Assembly (NCBI RefSeq): GCF_016862175.1
Contig: NZ_BOML01000092.1
Location: 1-57,271 of the forward strand
Reading direction: 5' to 3'
DNA length: 57,271 nt
Origin: Paractinoplanes durhamensis
GTDB lineage: Bacteria > Actinomycetota > Actinomycetes > Mycobacteriales > Micromonosporaceae
This document shows positions 41,032-51,500 of the stretch, piece after piece. Made by a program: the position numbers and the translations under genes. The number at the start of each line of letters is the position of its first letter. Position 1 is the stretch's first letter. The notes under the pieces were generated by a model, which saw nothing but the letters and a program-made list of their open reading frames with translations, had not been told where the DNA came from and ran no database searches.

Positions 41032-44000
41032 CAATCGACCTTAAGCCCCTGGGCATCGGCACCCAAGGCGAGGTTGACGATGTCGGAAAGTCCCCAGAAC
41101 GCCCGGAGTTCGTCAATGAGCCCCTGCGAGGTCACCCGGAAGGTGACCACCACGTTGACTGTCATCCGCTCGCGGCTCGGCAGGTTCAGGTCGATCAGCG
41201 AGGCCACGATGGTCGCCACGACATGCCGGCCGTCCTGGGCGGCGACCACCGTGCCGACCTCGTCGTGGACCTGCGCCTCCTTGATGGTCAAGGTGTAGTA
41301 CTCGCGGAGCTCCCGCGGCCCGCGCCGGACCGCCTGCCCGACCGGGTCCTCGACGGTGGCCTCCTCGGTGAACAGCTCGAGCACCCCCTCCACGTCCCCG
41401 GCGTTGATCCGGTCGAAGTAGGTCGACACGACATCCTTACGGGATTTCTCCTCGGCCATGAGCTCTCGCAACCTTTCCTCGTTGGGCCCGGTGCCGGACC
41501 GCAGCCAGTACCGCTTGCGCTGGAACGCGTACGTCGGCAGGTCCGCCGGGCGGACCTGGACGCCGGCGAACGCCGCCCGCCAGTCCACCCTGGCGCCGGC
41601 CGCGAAGGCCCGCGCCAGCATGCGCACCACAACCTCGGCGCCGGCCAGCTCGGGTCCGGCGACGATCACCACGAACTGGTCGCCGGCCATCGCCGGGTCG
41701 TCCGCCGGCAGAATGGTGAGCGCGGCCCGCCGCGGGGCGATCTCCGTCGCCCGGTCCGGTGCCGGCCGGCCGACCAGCCGGGCCATGTCGGCCAGGTCCA
41801 GCGCGCCGGCCACGTGCGCGGCCGCCAGGGCGCCGACACCGTCCCCGGTCACCGCATCGACCGTCAAGCCCCAGCCGGTCACGAGCCGGAACAGGGCAAC
41901 CTGCAGCGCGAGCCGGCAGGTGTCGAGCAGCACCGGGTCGCTCGGCCGCACCACCTCGCCCGCGGGCGGCAGCAGCACGTCGCGCGGGGACCTGTTCACC
42001 TGGGCCTCGAGATGAGCGCTGACCGCGTCGAAGGCGTCGGCGAACGCCGGGTGGGCGGCGTACAACGCCGGCACCGCGGCGATCGCCTTGTCCACCACGT
42101 CGTCGGCGAAGGAGACGACCACCCGGCGCTCGGTGGCGGAACCGGTGAGCACGTCCGGTGCCGTCTCGCCGCGGGCCAGCGCGGCCAGCCCGGCAAGCAG
42201 GTCCTCTCGCCGCGCGGCCAGCACGGTCGCACGGTGCTCGAACGGCGTACGGGTGGCGACCAGCGCCCACCCGACGTCGACGGGCTCGTATTCCGGTTGT
42301 TCGGCCAGCGTCCTGGCGAGGCGGGCGGCCTGTGCGCGCAGGGCCTCGGGCGAGCGGGCGGAGAGCACGCACGGCACGAGTCGGCCCGCGGTCACCGCAC
42401 CGGCGCCGGGCAGCACCGGTGCGACCTCGGCGTCGGCGTCGGGCGCCTCACCCACGATGAGGTGCACCTTGGTGCCACTGGCGCCGAAACTCGACACTCC
42501 CGCCCGGCGCGGGCGCCCGGTTCGCGGCCACGGCGCCTGCTCGGCGAGCAGGGACACCGCACCGGTCGACCAGTCCACCTGTGGTGACGGCTCGTCGGCG
42601 TACAGGCTGCGCGGCAGCACGCCGTGCCGGAGGGCGAGCACCATCTTGATCAGGCCGACCACGCCGGACGCGGCCTGCGGGTGGCCGATGTTGGACTTCA
42701 CCGTGCCGAGCCGCAGTGGACGGTCGGCCGGTCGATCCTGCCCGTACGCGGTCAGCAGCGCCTGCGCCTCGATCGGGTCGCCGAGCGGCGTGCCGGTGCC
42801 GTGGCCCTCCACCACGTCGACCTCGTGGGGCGACAGCCCGGCGCTCGCCAACGCCTGCTGGATCACCCGCACCTGGGATGGGCCGCTCGGCGCGCCGAGG
42901 CCGTTGGTCTCGCCGTTGTGGTTCATCCCTGAGCCGGACAGCTCGGCCAGCACTCGGTGGCCCAGCCGGCGGGCGTCGGACAGCCGCTCCAGCACGACCA
43001 TGCCGCCGCCCTCGCCCCAGCCCGTGCCGTCGGCCCCGGCCCCGAACGAGCGACAACGTCCATCGGCGGAGGCGCCGACCCCGATCTCGGGCTTCACCAC
43101 GGGGTACGTGAGGACGGTTGCGCCGCCGGCCAGCGCCAGCGAGCACTCCCCCTCGCGCAACGCCTGCCGGGCCAGGTGGATCGCCACCGACGACGAGGAA
43201 CACCCGGTGTCGACGGTGAAGGTCGGCCCCTCCAGGCCGAGGGCGAACGCGATGCGGCCCGAGGCGATCGCCGGCGAGCTGCCGATGCCGAGGTACTGCT
43301 CGCTGCCCTCCGGGACGTCCTGCACGCCGCTCCAGTAGTTGGTGCCGAACGCGCCGACGTACACCCCCACCGGTTGCCCGCGCAGGCCCGCGGGGTCGAC
43401 ACCGGCCCGCTCGACGGCCTCCCAGGACATCTCCAGCAACAGCCGCTGCTGCGCGTCCATGGCCAGGGCCTCGTCTGCCGAGATGCCGAAGAACTCGTTG
43501 TCGAACCCGGTCGCGTTCTGGAGGAAGCCGCCCGTCGTGCGGTACGTGAGACCCAGCTTCTGGTGCTCCTCCCGCAGGACGTTGGTGCGCACCCAGCCCC
43601 GGTCGGTCGGCAGGTCCCCGACCACGTCGGTGCCGTCGAGGACCACCCGCCAGAGGTCGTCCGGCGACGAGATGCCGCCGGGCAACCGGCACGCCATGCC
43701 GACGACGACGATGGGGTCCTCGTCGATCGCGGTGGCACCGGTGACCGGAGCCACGGCGGCGGCCTCGCTCCGCGCCGGGTCCGCTGAGCCGCCCAGGCTG
43801 CTCAGCAGGTGTCCGGCCAGCGTGTCGGGGGTGGGGTGGTCGAACACCAGGCTGGCCGGGAGCGTCAGGCCGGTCAGGGCGGCCAGCCGGTTACGCAGCT
43901 CGACCGCCGTGAGCGAGTCGAAGCCGAGCTCCCGGAACGACCGGCGCGGGTGCACCGCCGCTGGATCGTTGCCGCCGAGGACGCCGTCGACCTGCGTACG

Positions 44001-47000
44001 GACCTCGTCGAGCATGGCGCGCTCGCGTTCGGCCGGCGCCAGCGCGGCCAGCCTCGCCGCGAGCGAGCCGTCGGCGTGCACGGGTTCACCAGGGGCCGGC
44101 GCGTTCGCGGACCGCATCCGCCGGTACTCGTCGAGCTCCCGCAGCAGCGGGTGGGCGCGGGTCTCCAGGAATCCGGGGCCGGTCGTGCCGTCCCAGTCCA
44201 GGGCCGCCACGACGGCATTGGTCTCGTCCCGGTCGAGGATCTGGCCGAGGACGCGGACCGCCAGTTCCGGCGCCATCTCGGTGCCACCGCGGCGGAGCAG
44301 CGTCCGGGCGGCCGCCCCGGTGGCCAGCCCGTCGCCGGACCAGTGCCCCCAGGCGACCGACGTCGCGGTCAGGCCGGCCGCGCGGCGACGGTGCGCGAGC
44401 GCGTCCAAGTAGGCGTTCCACGGCGCGTAGTTGCCCTGGCCGGGGACACCGATCGTGCCCGCCAGCGAGCTGAACAGGACGAACGCCGACAGGTTAAGGT
44501 CCCGGGTCAGCTCGTCGAGGTGCCGCGCACCCATGGCCTTGACCTGATGGGCGTGCGCGAGCTGGGCCGCATCGAGCTGGTCGAGAATCGCGTCGTCAAG
44601 CACCGCCGCCGTGTGCACCACCGCGGTCAGCGGCGACACCTTGGCGATCAACCGGGCGACCGCCTCGCGGTCGGCGACGTCGCAGGCCACGATGCTGACC
44701 CGGGCCCCCAGGGCGGTGAGCTCCGCGGAGAGTTCCGCGGCGCCGGGCGCGGCCGGGCCGCGGCGGCTGGCGAGGACCAGGTGCTCGGCGCCGTTGCCGG
44801 CGAGCCAGCGGGCGACGTGCCCGCCGAGCGCACCGGTGCCGCCGGTGATCAGCACCGCGCCGGTGGGCCGCCACTCGCGCACCACCGGCCGGGCGTCGAG
44901 CGGCGCACGGACGAGCCGGCGGGCGAAGACGCCGGACGGGCGCAGCGCGACCTCATCCTCGGGCTCGGCTCCGACACCGCTGAGCAGCGCGCACAACCGG
45001 CGGCCGGCGCGGTCGTCGATCGTCGCCGGTAGGTCGATCAGGCCGCCCCAGCGGTCGGGATACTCCTCCGAGGCCACCCGGCCCAGACCCCACAGCGCCG
45101 CCTGCGCCGGGTCCGGCGGAGCGTCCGCCGGGCCGACCGCGACCGCGCCGCTGGTGGCGCACCACAGCCGGGCCGGCCGGCCGAGGTCGTTCAGGGCCTG
45201 GACGGTCAGCAGCGTGGCCACCAGGCCGGCCGGGGCCGCCGCACCGCCCACGTCGTCGACCGGAGGGATCGCCCCGAGCAGGGACAGCACGCCGGTGACC
45301 GGCGTGTCACCGGCCGCCTCGGCGAGCACGCCGGCCAGACCGGCCCGGTCGGCCGACCGCGGCACCTCGACAACGTGCGTCGTCGCGCCGTGCGCCGTCA
45401 GGGCGGCCGCACACTGCTGGGCGAGCGCCGCGTCGTCGTGACCCGCCGGCACGAGCAGCAGCCAGGAACCCGCGAGCCGGGGCGTCCCGCCGGACAGCGC
45501 CTGCGCCGGCATCCACCGCACGCGGTACTGCCAGGAGTCGATCACGGTGCGTTCCCGGTGCTCACGCCACCAGGCGGACAGGGCGGGCACGGCGCGGGCG
45601 ATCGTCTGCGCCTGCTCGTCCGCACCGCCGACCAGCTCGGCGACCGCGTCGGTGTCCGCGTCGGCCACGGCGTGCCAGAACCGGGTCTCGGCCGGGTCGG
45701 CGACGGTGACGGCAGTACCGGCGACGGCGTCGGCGTTGGCCTTCTCCTGGTCGGTCGCCAGCCAGAACCGCTCCCGCTGGAACGCGTAGGTGGGCAGCTC
45801 CTCGGCGCGGACGTCGGGGTCGGCGAGCACGGCGGCCCAGTCCATCGGCACCCCGCGCGTCCACGCCTCGCCGAGCGAGCCGAGCAGCCGGTCCAGGCCG
45901 CCGTCATCGCGCCGCAGCGTGCCCAGCGCCACGACCCCCGGCACGCCCGCGCTCTCGGCGATCTCCTCGATCGGCACGGTGAGCACGGGATGGGCGCTCA
46001 GCTCGACGAACGTACGGTGGCCGGCGGCCAGCAGGGCGCGCACGGAGGCGTCGAAGTCGACGGGCCAGCGGGCGTTGTCGAACCAGTACGAGGCGTCGAG
46101 CTGTGCACCGTCGAGCAGCCCGCCGGTGACAGTGGAGTACATCGGCACCGAGCCGGCGCGGCCGGGCACCTCGCCCAGCTCGGCAAGCAGTTCCTCGCGG
46201 ACGGCGTCCACCTGGGCGCAGTGCGAGGCGACGGTGGCCGGCACCATCCGGGCCCGTACGCCGCGCTGCTCCAGGTCGGCGACGAAATCGGCCAGCGGGC
46301 CGGGCTCCCCGGCGATCGTGCTGGACCGCGGACCGTTGCGACCGGCCAGGACGACGGGCCGGCCCAGCTCGTCGGCCAGCTCCGCGACCTCCGGCGCGGC
46401 GAGGGCGACGGAGGCGATGGCACCGTTGCCGGCGAGGCGCTGCGCGAAGATCCGGCTGCGCACCACCACGACGCGGGCGGCGTCCGCCAGCGAGAGCATC
46501 CCGGCCGTGTACGCGGCGACGACCTCGCCCTGGGAGTGCCCGACCACGGCCGCGGGCGTCACACCCGCGGCCCGCCACAGCTCGGCCAGGGACACCGCCG
46601 TGGCGAACAGCACCGGTTGCAGCACCTCGATCCGGTCCAGGCCGGGCGCGCCCGGCGCCGAGCGAACCACGTCGAGCAGCGACCAGTCGACGAGCGGGTC
46701 GATCACACCTGCGCAGCGTCCCATCCACTCGGCGAAAAGCGGCGAGTGCTCCAGCAACTGAGCGCCCATCCCCTGCCACTGCGAGCCCTGCCCCGGGAAG
46801 ACGAACACCACACCGGCGCCCGCCGCGGCGTCGGCCGCACGGCCCGCCGTGGTGCCGGCGGCCAGCGCGGACAGGCGGTCGGCGAAGCCGGTGGCATCGT
46901 CGGCGACAACGGTCGCCCGGTACTCGAAGACCGACCGGGACCGGGCCAGCGACCAGCCGATGTCGGCCGGTCGTGCCCCCGGCGCGGCGAGCATGTGGTC

Positions 47001-48524
47001 GTGCAGCCGCTGCGCCTGCGCACGCAGCGCCTTCGGGCTGCGGGCGGACAGCAGCCACGACACCGTGCTGCCATCCGTCACGGCCGATCGGGCCCCGAGC
47101 TCCGGGGCTTCCGCCACCGCCGGGGCCTCCCCCATCGGCGGGGCCTCCTCCAGGATGGCGTGCGCGTTGGTGCCGCTGATGCCGAAAGAGGACACCGCGG
47201 CCCGGCGCGGGCGGTCGGTTCGCGGCCACGGCACCGCCTCGGTGAGCAGCCGCACCGCGCCGGACGACCAGTCCACGGCGGGCGTCGGCTCGGTCACGTG
47301 CAGGGTGGGTGGCAGGACGCCGTTGCGCAGCGCCAGCACCATCTTCATCACACCGGCCACCCCGGCGGCCGCGGCGGTGTGCCCGATGTTCGACTTGATC
47401 GAGCCCAGCCACAACGGCTGGTCGGCCGGGCGGTCGGCCCCGTAGGTGGCCAGCAGCGCCTGGGCTTCGATCGGGTCGCCGAGCTGGGTGCCGGTGCCGT
47501 GTGCCTCGACGGCATCCACCTGATCCGCCGACAGCCGCGCGTTGGCCAGCGCGTCGAGGATCACCCGTTGCTGTGACGGGCCGTTGGGCGCGGTCAGGCC
47601 GTTGCTGGCCCCGTCGGAGTTGACCGCCGAACCGCGCACCAGCGCCAGCACCGGATGGCCGTTGCGACGAGCGTCCGACAGCCGTTCCAGCAGCAGCACG
47701 CCGACGCCCTCGCCCCAGCCGGTGCCGTCGGCCGCCGCGTCGAAGGACTTGCACCGGCCGTCGGCCGCCAGCACACCCTGCCGGCTGAACTCGGTGAACG
47801 CCGACGGCAGCGCCATGACGCAGGCTCCGCCGACCAGAGCCAGATCGCTTTCCCCCGACCGCAGCGCCTGGCCGGCCAGGTGCAGGGCGACCAGCGACGA
47901 GGAGCAGGCGGTGTCCACCGTGGTGGCGGCCGCCTGCAGGCCCATGGTGTAGGCCACCCGGCCGGAGGCCACGCTGGGCGAGACGCCGGTGCTGAGATAT
48001 CCCTCCAGCCCGTCCGGAACCTCCCGGAGCCCGGCCGCGTAACCGGACGCGGCCAGGCCGATGTAGACACCCGTGCGGCTGCCGCGCAGCGCCGCCGGCA
48101 CGATGCCCGCCCGTTCGACCGCCTCCCAGCAGGTCTCCAGCAGCATGCGCTGCTGCGGGTCCATGGCCAGCGCCTCGCGCCGGTTGATGCCGAAGAAGTC
48201 GGCGTCGAAGTCACCGGCGTCGTAGAGGAACGAGCCCTCCCGCACGTACGAGGTGCCGGGCCGGTTCAGGTCCGGGTCGTACAGGTCGGCGAGGTCCCAG
48301 CCCCGGTCGGTGGGTAGCCCGGCGGCGGCGTCGTGGCCGTCCGCCAGCAATCGCCACAGATCGGCCGGGGTGCGCACGTCGTCGGGGAAGCGGCAGGCCA
48401 TGCCGACGATCGCGATCGGCTCGTGCTGGGCGGCGAGCAGCGCCTGATGCTGGCCGCGCAGCCGTTCCGTCTCCTTGAGCGAGGCCCGCAGCGCGGCGAC
48501 AAGCTGGTCGTTCGACGTGGTCAT
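41031..48524 (-). CDS. Type I modular PKS: KS-AT-KR-ACP / KS-AT(dead)-ketosteroid-isomerase-like
   Basis: 2497 residues. An N-terminal docking helix precedes KS1 (DTACSSS, EAHGTGT, KSNIGHT). AT1 has GHSQGE and VASH at the specificity motif, so it is not malonyl-type and is a candidate for the unusual extender. KR has TGGTGALGG, LDD, and the Ser/Tyr pair (LFSSLAG, NYAPWN), B-type. ACP has LGFDSLTA. Module 2: KS2 has TGCSSSS, EGHGTGT and KSNIGHP, so it looks active. Its AT is decayed: GHSxGE reads GDGVGAL with no nucleophile, and the domain is shortened. The last 130 residues match the ketosteroid isomerase fold (TYFDRINAGD, EEATVEDPVG, AFWGLSDI). There is no ACP or thioesterase after KS2. The start overlaps the stop of the upstream PKS (ATGA). 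Confidence 0.93.
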   Translation of the reverse strand: MTTSNDQLVAALRASLKETERLRGQHQALLAAQHEPIAIVGMACRFPDDVRTPADLWRLLADGHDAAAGLPTDRGWDLADLYDPDLNRPGTSYVREGSFLYDAGDFDADFFGINRREALAMDPQQRMLLETCWEAVERAGIVPAALRGSRTGVYIGLAASGYAAGLREVPDGLEGYLSTGVSPSVASGRVAYTMGLQAAATTVDTACSSSLVALHLAGQALRSGESDLALVGGACVMALPSAFTEFSRQGVLAADGRCKSFDAAADGTGWGEGVGVLLLERLSDARRNGHPVLALVRGSAVNSDGASNGLTAPNGPSQQRVILDALANARLSADQVDAVEAHGTGTQLGDPIEAQALLATYGADRPADQPLWLGSIKSNIGHTAAAAGVAGVMKMVLALRNGVLPPTLHVTEPTPAVDWSSGAVRLLTEAVPWPRTDRPRRAAVSSFGISGTNAHAILEEAPPMGEAPAVAEAPELGARSAVTDGSTVSWLLSARSPKALRAQAQRLHDHMLAAPGARPADIGWSLARSRSVFEYRATVVADDATGFADRLSALAAGTTAGRAADAAAGAGVVFVFPGQGSQWQGMGAQLLEHSPLFAEWMGRCAGVIDPLVDWSLLDVVRSAPGAPGLDRIEVLQPVLFATAVSLAELWRAAGVTPAAVVGHSQGEVVAAYTAGMLSLADAARVVVVRSRIFAQRLAGNGAIASVALAAPEVAELADELGRPVVLAGRNGPRSSTIAGEPGPLADFVADLEQRGVRARMVPATVASHCAQVDAVREELLAELGEVPGRAGSVPMYSTVTGGLLDGAQLDASYWFDNARWPVDFDASVRALLAAGHRTFVELSAHPVLTVPIEEIAESAGVPGVVALGTLRRDDGGLDRLLGSLGEAWTRGVPMDWAAVLADPDVRAEELPTYAFQRERFWLATDQEKANADAVAGTAVTVADPAETRFWHAVADADTDAVAELVGGADEQAQTIARAVPALSAWWREHRERTVIDSWQYRVRWMPAQALSGGTPRLAGSWLLLVPAGHDDAALAQQCAAALTAHGATTHVVEVPRSADRAGLAGVLAEAAGDTPVTGVLSLLGAIPPVDDVGGAAAPAGLVATLLTVQALNDLGRPARLWCATSGAVAVGPADAPPDPAQAALWGLGRVASEEYPDRWGGLIDLPATIDDRAGRRLCALLSGVGAEPEDEVALRPSGVFARRLVRAPLDARPVVREWRPTGAVLITGGTGALGGHVARWLAGNGAEHLVLASRRGPAAPGAAELSAELTALGARVSIVACDVADREAVARLIAKVSPLTAVVHTAAVLDDAILDQLDAAQLAHAHQVKAMGARHLDELTRDLNLSAFVLFSSLAGTIGVPGQGNYAPWNAYLDALAHRRRAAGLTATSVAWGHWSGDGLATGAAARTLLRRGGTEMAPELAVRVLGQILDRDETNAVVAALDWDGTTGPGFLETRAHPLLRELDEYRRMRSANAPAPGEPVHADGSLAARLAALAPAERERAMLDEVRTQVDGVLGGNDPAAVHPRRSFRELGFDSLTAVELRNRLAALTGLTLPASLVFDHPTPDTLAGHLLSSLGGSADPARSEAAAVAPVTGATAIDEDPIVVVGMACRLPGGISSPDDLWRVVLDGTDVVGDLPTDRGWVRTNVLREEHQKLGLTYRTTGGFLQNATGFDNEFFGISADEALAMDAQQRLLLEMSWEAVERAGVDPAGLRGQPVGVYVGAFGTNYWSGVQDVPEGSEQYLGIGSSPAIASGRIAFALGLEGPTFTVDTGCSSSSVAIHLARQALREGECSLALAGGATVLTYPVVKPEIGVGASADGRCRSFGAGADGTGWGEGGGMVVLERLSDARRLGHRVLAELSGSGMNHNGETNGLGAPSGPSQVRVIQQALASAGLSPHEVDVVEGHGTGTPLGDPIEAQALLTAYGQDRPADRPLRLGTVKSNIGHPQAASGVVGLIKMVLALRHGVLPRSLYADEPSPQVDWSTGAVSLLAEQAPWPRTGRPRRAGVSSFGASGTKVHLIVGEAPDADAEVAPVLPGAGAVTAGRLVPCVLSARSPEALRAQAARLARTLAEQPEYEPVDVGWALVATRTPFEHRATVLAARREDLLAGLAALARGETAPDVLTGSATERRVVVSFADDVVDKAIAAVPALYAAHPAFADAFDAVSAHLEAQVNRSPRDVLLPPAGEVVRPSDPVLLDTCRLALQVALFRLVTGWGLTVDAVTGDGVGALAAAHVAGALDLADMARLVGRPAPDRATEIAPRRAALTILPADDPAMAGDQFVVIVAGPELAGAEVVVRMLARAFAAGARVDWRAAFAGVQVRPADLPTYAFQRKRYWLRSGTGPNEERLRELMAEEKSRKDVVSTYFDRINAGDVEGVLELFTEEATVEDPVGQAVRRGPRELREYYTLTIKEAQVHDEVGTVVAAQDGRHVVATIVASLIDLNLPSRERMTVNVVVTFRVTSQGLIDELRAFWGLSDIVNLALGADAQGLKVD

Positions 48525-51500
48525 GCTTCCCCGTCTTCGTGGTCGTCTGCGCCGAGTGCCATCCGTACCAGGTCCTCGGCATCCATCGAGTCGATCGAGT
48601 CGGGTGGCTGCGTCGCACCGCCCGCCAGGAGCGCGGCGCCGACGTCCGCCCCCAGGTCGGCGAGCTGGACCAGGGTCTCCAGCACGCCCGCTTCGCGCAG
48701 CCGGTGCAGCGGGATCGCCGCGAACGCCCGCCGGACCTCGGCCTCACCACCCTCGTCGGGGGCGTCGGGCACGACCATCTGGTCGAGCAGGTACGCGACC
48801 AGCTCCCGCGGGGTCGGGTGGTCGAAAGTGACCGTCGGTGGCAGCCGCAACCCGCACGCCGTGCTCAGCCGATTGCGCAGCTCGACGGCGGTCAGCGAGT
48901 CGAACCCGATGTCGGAGAACGCCCGATCGGGCTCGATCGCCGTGGCCGAACCGAAGCCGAGGACCACTGCCACGTTCTCGCGCACCACGTCGAGCAGGGC
49001 CCGCTCCCGTTCGCCGGCCGGCAGCTCGATCAGCCGGGCGACCAGCGAGGCGGACTGAGCCTCGCCGGAGTCGGCCGCGGTGCGGCGGTTGCCGGTGCGC
49101 AGCAACCCGCGGTACAGCGGCGGCACCGGGCCGGCGCCGACCCCGGTGCGCAACGTGGCCAGGTCCAGTTGCATCGGCACGAGCAGCGCCTCGTCGACCG
49201 CGCCGGCCGCGTCGAACAGCGCGAGGCCCAGCTCCGGGGGCATGGCCCGGACCCCGGACCGGGTGATCCGCGTGCGGTCGGTGCTGTCCAGTCCGCCGGC
49301 CATGCCGCCGGACTGCTCCCACATCCCCCAGGCGAGGGAGACCGCCGGCAAACCGGCAGCGCGGCGATGCTGGGCGAGGGCATCCAGGTACGCGTTGGCC
49401 GCCGCGTAGTTGGCCTGGCCCGCGGCGCCGAACACGCCGGACGCCGACGAGAAGAGGACGAACTCGGCGAGGTCGAGGCCGCGGGTCGCCTCGTGCAGGG
49501 CGACCGCGCCGTCCACCTTCGGGCGCATGACCCGATCGACCTGGTCGGCGGTCAGCGACCCCACCACGCCGTCGGCGAGCACACCCGCCGCGTGCACGAC
49601 GCCGGTGAGCGGATGCGCGGCCGGCACCGCGGCGAGCAGCCCGGCGAGCGCTTCGACGTCGGCGATGTCGCACGCGGCGACGGTCACCTCGGCACCGAGC
49701 GCGGCCAGCTCGTCGCGCAACTGCGTGGCACCGGGCGCCCGCTCCCCCTGACGACCGGCCAGGATCAGATGCCGGACGCCGCGAGCACTCACCAGATGCC
49801 GGGCGAGGAGGCCGCCCAGCGCGCCGGTGCCGCCGGTGACCAGCACCGTGCCGGCCGGGTCCAGCCGGCGGGGCATGGTGAGCACCAGCTTGCCGACGTG
49901 CCGCGCCTGGCTCATCGTCCGCATCGCGTCGGCGGCCCGCCGCACGTCGTAGGTGGTCACCGGCAGTGGCGGCAGGTCGCCCCGCTCGATCAACTCGACC
50001 AGCGCGGTCAGCACCGCGCCGAGCCGGGCCGGGCTCAGCTCGATCAGGTCGTAGGGCTGGTATGTCACGCCGGGCCAGCGGGCGGCAACCACGTCGGGCC
50101 TGCGCAGGTCGCTCTTGCCCAGCTCGAGGAAGCGCCCACCGCGCGGCAGCAGGCGCAGCGAGGCGTCGACGAGCTCCCCGGTCAGCGAGTTGAGCACCAC
50201 GTCCACTCCGCGGCCGCCGGTGGTGGCCAGGAACCGCTCGGCGAACTCCGGGTCGCGCGAGGAGCCGATGTGCGCGTCGTCCAGGCCCATCTCGCGCAGC
50301 CGGTCCCACTTGCCGGGGCTGGCGGTGGCGAACACCTCGGCGCCGAGGTGGCGGGCGAGCCGGACCGCGGCCGTGCCGACGCCGCCGGTGCCGGCGTGGA
50401 TCAGGACGGCGTCGCCGGACCGCACCCCGGCCAGTCCGACCAGGCCGTGGTACGCGGTGATGAAGGCCGCCGGCGTGGCCGCGGCCTGCTCGAACGACCA
50501 GCCGGCCGGTAACCGCACGAGCGTGCCCGCGTCGGACACGGCGACCGGCCCGAGCGAGAAGGGAACCATGCCCATCACCCGGTCGCCGACGCCCAGGCCG
50601 GTGACGTCCGCGCCCACCTCGGTCACCACGCCGGCCGCCTCGCTGCCCAGGACGGGTGTGCCGGGCAGCATTCCCAGGGCGGTGAGCACGTCCCGGAAGT
50701 TCAGCCCGGCGGCGTGCACGGCGAGCCGGACCTGGCCGGGCAGCAGCGGACCGGTCGCCTCCGGATACGGCACCAAGGCGAGGTTCTCCAGCGTGCCGGG
50801 CCCGGTGGTGTTCAGCCGCCAGGCCGGGGTGTCCAGCGGCGGCACCAGCGACGTAGCGGTCTGCAGCTTGGCCAGCCTGGGCACCCATGGTGCACCGTCG
50901 CGCATCGCAAGCTGGGTCTCCTCGGCGGCGATCGCGGCCGCCACCGCTCCGGACAGGGCCGTCCAGGAGGCGTCGCCCCCGTCGACGTCGACCAGGAGCA
51001 GCCGTCCCGGGCTTTCCGCCTGCGCGGAGCGCACCAGCCCCCACAGCGCGGCGTGGGCGAGCCCGCCGATCCCCTCGCCGGGCTGGACGGCGACGGCGCC
51101 CTGGGTCAGCACCACCAGGTGCGACGCGGCCGCGTCACCGGCCAGCCAGCGCTGGAGCAGGTCGAGCAGGTCGCGGGTCAGCCGGCGGGCGGTCGCGCCG
51201 TCGGTGCCCGCCGACGGCGGGCAGACCACCACGACGCCCGGCGCCGGGCCCTTGGCATTCGCGCCGTTCGCATCCGAGCCGTTCGCATGCGGGGCGTCCG
51301 GGTCCAGGTCCGGCAGGTCGGGATGGACCCGCAGCTCCAGCCGGGTGCCGGCGAGCGCCGCCGCGACGCTCTTGGCGCCCGGGCCGACGAGATCCCACGC
51401 GCCGGCCGGTCGGCGCGCCGGCTCCCCGGCGCCGAGCGGGGCCCACTGGATGCGCATCAGGGCGTCGGCGAGCGGATTGCGCGCCGGTGGCGCCTGCCCG

